From Apodemus sylvaticus (lineage: Eukaryota; Chordata; Mammalia; Rodentia; Muridae): a stretch of 64,000 nucleotides of DNA. Under the pieces are notes generated by a model. It made no database searches. It saw nothing but the letters and a program-made list of their open reading frames with translations, and was not told where the DNA came from. The translations under genes and the position numbers were made by a program. The stretch is taken from the NCBI RefSeq assembly GCF_947179515.1, contig NC_067473.1, positions 124,979,909-125,043,908 on the forward strand, written 5' to 3'. This document shows positions 57,124 through 64,000 of this stretch, piece after piece (the first letter of the stretch is position 1; every line of letters begins with the position of its first letter).

Positions 57124-57232
57124 TCAAGGGCCCTCTCCCACCCCAACCTCCACACATATTTTAAGTCTTCCACGTTTCAAGGTGTGATCTTAGGTTGAAA
57201 TCTGTCTGTGTTTTTTGTTTGTTTGTTTGTTT
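57097..57232. repeat. (CA)13 and (GTTT)n tracts
   Basis: CA at 57097-57122. A separate (GTTT)5-6 tract lies at about 57210-57232. Confidence 0.95.
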
Positions 57233-57234
57233 GA

Positions 57235-58140
57235 TGGCACTTTCTATTTATCTAGAAAACTTTGGCTATACCTCATGAATTGTGGCCATTATACACTATA
57301 TTTAGTCTATGACATATAAGCAAAGCTTAATTAGCCCAGGTCAGACAACCTACCCAGTCTCAAGGGCCTCAAACTCTCCACAAGAGAGGAGGCAGACAAA
57401 CACTACAGCTCCAGGTTCCGGAAGGAAGTGCCCAAATCAGCTTTAATAGGGACAAGGTGGCTCTGGAGTCTACAAGCAACTGCAGTTGCTAGAAACCTTT
57501 TTGTAATTAATATGATCCATGTTTTACAACTGCTGCTCTGATAAAGAGGAAACAGAAGTACAGTTTCTATGAATGCACAGCTATATAAACATGTAGAATC
57601 TCTTAAGACTTTAGGACAGAGATGGAAACAAACAAGCAAAAGCTAAGCAGGAAGGAGAAAACAGACTTGACGGGAAATTAGAGTGGAAGGTGACTTTAGT
57701 GCATGGGCCAGTGCTAAAGCAGCCCCTTCATGCCTCATTCCTAAAACACTTTTTGGGTGCTGCACCTTGATCACAATCTTAGTAATAGCTTTGCACAGAA
57801 ATGCATTGTCCATTCATCCAGACCCCTTTTCCTCCTAGAACACAAAAGCCAGCAAAAACCAGGTAGCAGCTATCATGCTGAGGGACAGACTCACATCACA
57901 AGAGGCAGAGTTGCTGTTGCTCCCATGACCAGGGCTTTGGAAGAGTGCTTGGGTTTTCTCTAACACCACAGATTTATCCTAATTAAACTGAGCTTTGATT
58001 TAATTAAACCAAATTAAGCTAAACTAAACAGGTGCTCCACAATTCATTTAAATGTAGTTTTAACTGACTACAAAATCCCTTATCCAAGTATTTCTAAAAG
58101 TATGCTATTTAGAAAACTCCTGGTCAAAAGACTTTGCTGG
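57235..58140. other. Unclassified; TTAATTAA-rich cluster near 57980
   Basis: No gene recognised. 57976-58025 is a 50-bp AT-rich cluster with TAATTA (57980), TTAATTAA (58000) and AATTAAG (58012). Confidence 0.5.
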
Positions 58141-58141
58141 T

Positions 58142-58273
58142 CTATACACACACAGACACACACACACACACAGACACACACACATGGGGGGATGGGGAGA
58201 GGGGAGAGAAAGAGAAAGAAACTTATACAAACAATAAAGACTAATAATAAATAATAATAAAATAATAAAATTA
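58142..58273. repeat. (CA)n, purine tract and (TAA)n
   Basis: CA with two CAGA interruptions (58146-58184), then a G/A-rich strand (58185-58220) and (TAA)n (about 58240-58273). Confidence 0.95.
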
Positions 58274-58279
58274 AATCCT

Positions 58280-58560
58280 TAAAGAAGCCAAGCAAGGCGG
58301 CACATGCTTGCAAGCCCAGAAACGGAGAGGAGGAAGCGGGCAGATAGCTGGGGAACTGGCCAAAGAGCACAGCATAATGGAACTAGAACAGTTCCAGGCT
58401 AATCTCAAAAGAAATTGATGATGTCTGAGGAACAACATATGCAGTTGCCCTATAATTTCTGCAGGAACACATACACATGCACACACATATCCATAGGTCT
58501 TCTGGTCAAATAACCTCCCCACATGAACACATACCTGCACCTGTGCACACACATCAAGTT
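58280..58560 (+). repeat. B4-type SINE
   Basis: 'agccaagcaaggcggcacatgcttgcaagcccag' (B1-like half), 'ggaactggccaaagagcac', then 'tctcaaaagaaattgatgatgtctgagg' and a CA-rich 3' end keep the B4 order. Confidence 0.75.
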
Positions 58561-58564
58561 CTCC

Positions 58565-59330
58565 ATAGCCCCCCCTCCCATCCCACCCCGTTCTGTTCAC
58601 AGAAGGTCTGAACAGAAATGTTAACCTTGGAGAGAATGATAAAATCTATGTGTGGAAATGGGGAATAAAGGGCAGTGGTAACAGTGAACAACTGTTCCTT
58701 TCATTGCTAGCATTTTAATTTCTTATCACACAGATGCATTCATCATCTAGGGGTGAATAAAAGTAAATGGAGATGATGTAGCATTCATGTGAAAGATGCC
58801 CAGAAAAAAACAACAACAACAAAATCACAATCACTTTAATGGCCACTAAGAACATGATATCCTGCAATCTCACACTGCATTCTGAGGTTCGAAACCAGTG
58901 GCTCTAACAACTGCTCATATCAACATGGAACTGGTCATATAAGGGACTCTTCTGTTTATCCTTTTAACATTCATCAAGCATAATATATAGAGGGGAGGGG
59001 AGAGAAGAGGGGAGGGGAGGGCACAGTGACTGGAGAACTGAAGGAGAGAATGACTGAAGAAGCATTAGTTTTACTAAGAACACTTTGCTACTTTCCTTCC
59101 ATGGCAAATGGAAGAATGCTTTCCAAGCCACCACAAGAAAATCCACATAATCCTTTTGGTAACCTCTGTTGACATCTAACCTACCCACAATGAAAAGAGC
59201 AAACACCAAGTTTACATCTCCACCATTTTCTACAATGTGTACAATCCAGGTAAGCACTGTTCAGGCCAAGATGAACATATAACATGTCTAGTACCAGCAA
59301 TAAACACCTTCAAAATCATCTGCTTTAAAA
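58565..59330. other. Unclassified; GGGGA-type purine tract
   Basis: 58989-59022 is a GGGGA-rich tract. No gene recognised. Confidence 0.45.
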
Positions 59331-59337
59331 AAAACAA

Positions 59338-59467
59338 AAACTGAGTATGATGAATCAACACCATTAATCCCAGTGCTCAGGAGGCACAGTCAAGAGGATC
59401 TCTGTGAGTTCAAGGACAGCCTGGTCGATATAGTGAGTTCCAGGACAGCCAGGCCCTGTTCAAAAAT
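59338..59467 (+). repeat. B1 SINE
   Basis: 'actgagtatgatgaatcaacaccattaatcccagtgctcagg', then TGTGAGTTCAAGGACAGCCT. Diverged, with an A-rich end that supplied the target of the next B1. Confidence 0.9.
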
Positions 59468-59892
<425 letters not shown>

Positions 59893-59894
59893 AA

Positions 59895-60295
59895 ACACAT
59901 CAAAATAATTATAATCTTTATGCACTGTCTTTGTCTGTTTCCTGCTGATTGCAAAGTGAGTTTTAAAATAAGGCAACAAATAAATATGATGATCATTTTT
60001 ATACAGAACAAACATAGCCAATCTACTAAAGTGATACAAACTAAAACAGTGTTAAAGACTGGCAGTATTCTATTAGGAAATAATGACACTGTCTAGACTA
60101 AAATTACATGATGCAATTTTACTACTGTAATGGGCACATTTACAAATGTAAATGTGCAAAAGAACATTCTCAAAACCTTTCCTCTCAAAACTGTCTAATT
60201 TTTATTCGCTTGTTTATTGATTACAAATAAAAAACACATCGTGGAACTATTTAGATATGGCATGATATGTCCTTAAAGTTGCTTATGAAAAGACT
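59895..60295. other. Unclassified AT-rich sequence
   Basis: No feature recognised. Confidence 0.4.
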
Positions 60296-60296
60296 G

Positions 60297-60392
60297 GGGG
60301 ATGGCTCAGTCAGTAAAGTGCTTGTCCAAGAGTTTGTCATGCAAGGGTGAGGACTGGGACCTACATAAAAATCCCGGGCATGGTGGTGTGTA
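60297..60392 (+). repeat. B4 SINE, first half (split)
   Basis: GGGGATGGCTCAGTCAGTAA, 'gcaagggtgaggactgggacctacataaaaatcccgggcatggtggtgtgtaac' is a B4 head and start of its B1-like part; it resumes at 60934. Confidence 0.85.
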
Positions 60393-60932
60393 ACTTTTGT
60401 GGGTTATTCACCAGAGGAGATAGCTCAGACATGAGTTTAAGCCAATAGAAAGTCTTTATTAGCAGGTCAGGGACTATACTGGGTATTTGAGATGCCAGTG
60501 TAGCTGAGTCTTTCTCAGGGTGAGTTTTTAAGCACAAAAACCATGTTCCGGGTTGACATATTCTAGCCGGAAGTGGAAGCACATTTTTAGACTTTCCTAT
60601 AACTGTGGGCTTTGATGGGTTAGGTATTTGTTTTAGTTTTGGCAGGTGGTGCTGTCTGAGTTTTATAGCCTGAATTGTACTTCCATCAATGGAGTCAGCT
60701 GTACTAAGCTCTAGGGACCTAGCTTTTTTGTTTTTTTGTTTTTGGTTTTTTTTTTTGGGGGGGGGGGGATTTGGTGTTTTTTGTTTTTTGTTTTTGAGAC
60801 AGGGTTTCTCTGTATAGCCCTGGCTGTCCTCAACTCAGAAATCCACCTGCCTCTGGCTCCCAGAGTGCTGGGACTACAGGTGTGCGTCTCCACCGCCTGG
60901 CTGGTTGGAGCTCTGTTACACTTACACTGCTA
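60393..60932 (-). repeat. Probable LTR insertion splitting a B4
   Basis: On the minus strand the sequence reads CTGCTAATAAAGACTTTCTA (polyadenylation-signal context), then on to a CCCACA end at about 60399, as an LTR 3' end would. It contains a B1 and is bounded by the two B4 halves. Family and target duplication were not resolved. Confidence 0.55.
60730..60902 (-). repeat. B1 SINE nested in the LTR
   Basis: TTTTGAGACAGGGTTTCTCT to GTCTCCACCGCCTGGC (about 60793-60902). Its tail side is T/G-rich and includes a G12 run (60757-60768). About 30 bp of the B1 middle are missing (CTGTCCTC joins CAACTCAGAAATCC). Confidence 0.93.
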
Positions 60933-60933
60933 T

Positions 60934-61122
60934 TGCTGGAGAGGCAGTAGGTAGATCCAGGGGCTCACTGCTCAGTCAGCTGAGCTTGCTCAGTGAACTC
61001 CCCAAAACGGACATACCTGGTCTCAAGAAAACAAAGTAGAAAAGACCTTGGGAATGACACCCTAGACTGATGGCTAGGCTCCACATGTACACTCACAAAC
61101 ACACCACCCACATCCACAGACA
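60934..61122 (+). repeat. B4 SINE, second half (split)
   Basis: 'gctggagaggcagtaggtagatccaggggctcactgctcagtcagctgagc', 'ctggtctcaagaaaacaaagtagaaaagaccttgggaatgacaccc' and a CACA-rich end complete the B4 begun at 60297. Confidence 0.85.
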
Positions 61123-61124
61123 GG

Positions 61125-61615
61125 AAACATCATTCCCTATGAAACTGAATTTCCCATTCCTTACGAACAGATGTCAATGGGAAATACAATGTTATAAACA
61201 CTTTCTTTGTAAGGCGAAATAACTCACATTTCCCCTTACACAGAAGTAGTTTAAGTGCTTCAATGAAAATTGTAATTAAGGTCCATAAACAGTATATAAA
61301 CCTTTAAGATAATAATGACAAATTAACAAAACTCCAGCAGAAGTGTTAGTGTCTCAAAGTCCTCTCTTTGTCTACCCTGAGACAACAGCAGAAACATTCA
61401 AGCCCAATTAATTACATTCAAGTTCAAAAACCTACCCCGTGCCTTCTTACTGAGGAAGAAATTTTGAGAAATAACCTGCTAATAGCTTCTTCTGCATGAC
61501 CTGGCAGACAATGATTTGCACAGGCACAATAAGAAAGACAGAAGGCTCAAAGAATGTACCAGGTTACAAACAGAACATTTTTAATAAAGCTATTACATCA
61601 AAAGGTAGAAGAAGA
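61125..61615. other. Unclassified AT-rich sequence
   Basis: No feature recognised. Confidence 0.4.
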
Positions 61616-61619
61616 CTTT

Positions 61620-61790
61620 CGTGGTGGCACGGGCCAGTAATGCCAAGGCTTGGGAGGTGGAGCCAGGAGAATTGGGAGTTGATGGACAGTTTAGGCTACA
61701 AGAGACTCCATCTAAAGACAGTGGGGCAGAGGGGAGGGGAGGAGTAAAGGAAAGAGAGAGATGGAGGGAGGACAAAGAATGAAAACAGGA
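61620..61790 (+). repeat. Old B1-like SINE with purine tail
   Basis: GTGGTGGCACGGGCCAGTAA, 'gcttgggaggtggagccaggag', 'gtttaggctacaagagactccatct' then GA-rich DNA to about 61790. Confidence 0.75.
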
Positions 61791-61794
61791 ATAT

Positions 61795-63915
61795 TTTCTA
61801 GTGCTGCCCACACTATAAAGGATGAAGGGATTTCAGGATTTCTGCTCTGACTTGGGAGTAAATCATTTAAACAGACACAGACTGTTCTGTGTACTGCAGA
61901 GAACTTAACAACTGGTCCAGCCTCTGCCCTGTACATACTAGTGTTGCATCCCCCAAGTTTTGATCATCAAAATGTCTGTGACCCTCATACAGCATGTCTG
62001 GAGGGAGGGGTAAGTTCTAGGTTGACAGCTAATGGTCTCCACTCACAACCCTGATGACAAGACAGATGATGACAGTGATGACAAGAGAATCAAACAAGAA
62101 TCTCTTCCATCTGGTCACTACTTTAGATGCATTCTCCTCTGCCAAAACATCCTTGCAATAGGCACTGCCATAATATAAAGAAATTAAGATTGAGGAAAGA
62201 TAACTATCTTATTCAGGGTCATGCGTTGACAAGAAGCTCTCTTAACAATTTCAAGCGCTGTAAAGATTTTTAACCTGGGTAATAGAAATCTGTTCCATCC
62301 ACTTCTGGAAGGTGGGGAAGCCCAGATTAGAGTGCAACAACACTGAAGGGGTCAACTCCTGTATCTAGTGAGAGCTTGATCTCTGCCTCAGGTACAAGCT
62401 CTCCTTGGTGTGTGCTTACATTATAGAGGATAGAGGGGAAGGACTCCTTGGTCTCTGCTCTTATGAAATCATCTATTGGAGGTCCCGCCTACCTCTAAGA
62501 ACTACTGCACTGGCAATGCAGTTCCAACGTGACCACTGCAGAGGCTGAGCACAGAAACAGAGCGGAATCAGCCTTTTACATCTGTGATTTTTACCTCTCT
62601 TCTATAATACCACCTCTATCACATACTGCATCACAGGAGTGTTCTGTGCAGCCAGAATCAGACTGCATTCAGAGACAGACGTAGAACATAGCACCTAGCG
62701 ATTCCACTGGACATACTTGGGGTAGATAAAGCAAGTCACCTCTGGCCTGGGAGACTCATGAACGCTTCCTACTAATAACCTGTGCTCCACACAAAACCTC
62801 ACCAACCTTCAGGGCAAGAAAGACACAGACAAGCAGACTTAGTAAACAGAGCTGAATTATTCAATGTAACAGTACTGGTCTTCCTAATGGAGCCTGGACT
62901 TAAAAGGAAAACTGGTCTGGCTGCTAATCCTCAATCGCTTGCAGCAAAATTATTCCTTGGGCCCAGAGACAATAATAATGCTGATAGATAAATCTTCACA
63001 AAAAACCATCAATGGGAAATCGGCACAAGACAACAGTCCTCCAAGGCCATGTTCCCACGTTCTAACTACCTCCCCAACTGGGGACCATTCTGGTCTCTGT
63101 CATTTAAGGTGCATCTCAGATTCACTAGGAACTTTTACCAGATTTTTTAAGACATTTTTTTTTTTTGACATCTCATTTTAATCAAAACAGGATTTCTTTT
63201 TAGAGTACATTCTCCTCTTACAAGAACACACAAACTTAACTGCTGAAGCTTACCTGGAACACTGAGGCATAGCCATAATGTGTCCCCTGGATAACTTCCC
63301 CCAAAAAGGAAGGGAAGAGAGATTTATGCTGGGAAATGAGATGGTATTTAATATGAGAAAAACACTTGGATACTGAGAATTCCAGAGGAGAAATGAGCCC
63401 ATGATTATGGCCCAAGGGCTCCATGGGCATGTCATTAAGAAACACACTCACACTGAAATGGCATGCTATGCTAGTGTGGTGCCGCATTCCTGTCACACAT
63501 CCCGAGGACTCGCTCTAACAGCTGGGATAATTGAACACACTGGGACCCAAGCTTCTTGCTGGACGCTTCAGCAATCCAGATGGAGTAGGTGATTTAAGGC
63601 CTTTACAGCCAGGTAGCACCCGTCACCAAGCCAAGGGAATGTTGAATAAGTAGGTAACTTACTTATTCAACTAGCAAACCTTCAACTAGCAGAGAAATTC
63701 AGTTCTCGGACCCTTAAGTTCCAGCCTGAACACAGGTTCCCCGATTGGAGGCAGCAAAGGTAGAAAAAGTGAGAAAGAAGAAACAACGATGGGGAAGAAA
63801 GCATAATTTAAATGATAACTCTTTCAAAACTACTTTATCCAGGGCTTCTGCTCATTCCTAGCAACCTACAAAAATCACAGAAGATCAAAACCCTTTGAGC
63901 TGTAACAGAAAACCC
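61795..63915. other. Repeat-poor unique block
   Basis: About 2.1 kb without a recognised repeat except a T13 run (63155-63167). Short frames (up to 86 residues) show no features. No exon is called. Confidence 0.45.
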
Positions 63916-63921
63916 AATACA

Positions 63922-64000
63922 GCCAGGCAGTGGTGGCACATACCTTTGATTCCCAGCATTTGGGAAGCAAAAGCAGGCATATTTCTGAGTTTGAGGCCAG
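63922..64000 (+). repeat. B1 SINE, cut by the window end
   Basis: GCCAGGCAGTGGTGGCACAT, then 'ttctgagtttgaggccag' reaches the last base. The 3' half lies outside the window. Confidence 0.95.

Overview
The window is a stretch of rodent, almost certainly murine (mouse-like), nuclear chromosome. The evidence is the repeat content: B1 (7SL-derived), B2/B3 and ID/B4 (tRNA-derived) SINEs, young L1 copies with readable ORF2 C-terminal peptide, MaLR-type LTRs, a URR1-type hAT fragment, and older mammalian repeats (MIR, MLT1, L1M). I found no supportable protein-coding gene or exon, tRNA, snRNA or CpG island. Every longer open reading frame is explained by a repeat (L1 ORF2, L1 3'UTR, SINE, microsatellite) or is short, unconserved-looking noise. 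The window therefore looks intergenic or like part of a large intron; the sequence alone does not say which.

Layout. 0-5 kb: B1, a 5'-truncated L1, B2 and MaLR LTR pieces. 5-12 kb: mixed old SINEs, a reverse-oriented L1 3'UTR (8.8-9.4 kb) and paired reverse B4 copies. 12-15.6 kb: two L1 insertions, both with the inverted 5' segment typical of twin priming, separated by a unique block, a compound microsatellite and SINEs. 16-24 kb: TC and GT microsatellites, a B2 with a perfect 17-bp target duplication, two LTR-like elements, a 60-bp tandem duplication, an old L1, a B1 and a 59-bp minisatellite. 24-32 kb: mostly unclassified sequence with scattered B4/B3 SINEs. 32-36 kb: old MIR copies and repeat-poor blocks. 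36-44 kb: B1 copies, compound AT/GA and CA/G tracts, LTRs and a URR1 fragment. 44-50 kb: a MIR, stacked reverse SINEs and long repeat-poor unique DNA. 50-57 kb: A37 and G-rich tracts, MLT1, L1M and further ancient repeats. 57-64 kb: B4, B1 with a very large tail-derived purine microsatellite, a B4 split by later insertions, and a B1 cut by the window end.

No genes act together here. The best signals are structural: reconstructable retrotransposition events with target-site duplications (TSDs), two twin-primed L1s whose inverted segments stop at nearly the same L1 position, an L1 with a second 3'UTR fragment beyond its poly(A), nested insertions that can be ordered in time, and several simple-sequence tracts able to adopt non-B DNA. 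Repeat-poor blocks at about 13.5, 33.4, 39.8 and 45.8 kb are offered as candidate conserved non-coding DNA, untested. I see no evidence for a new biological system.
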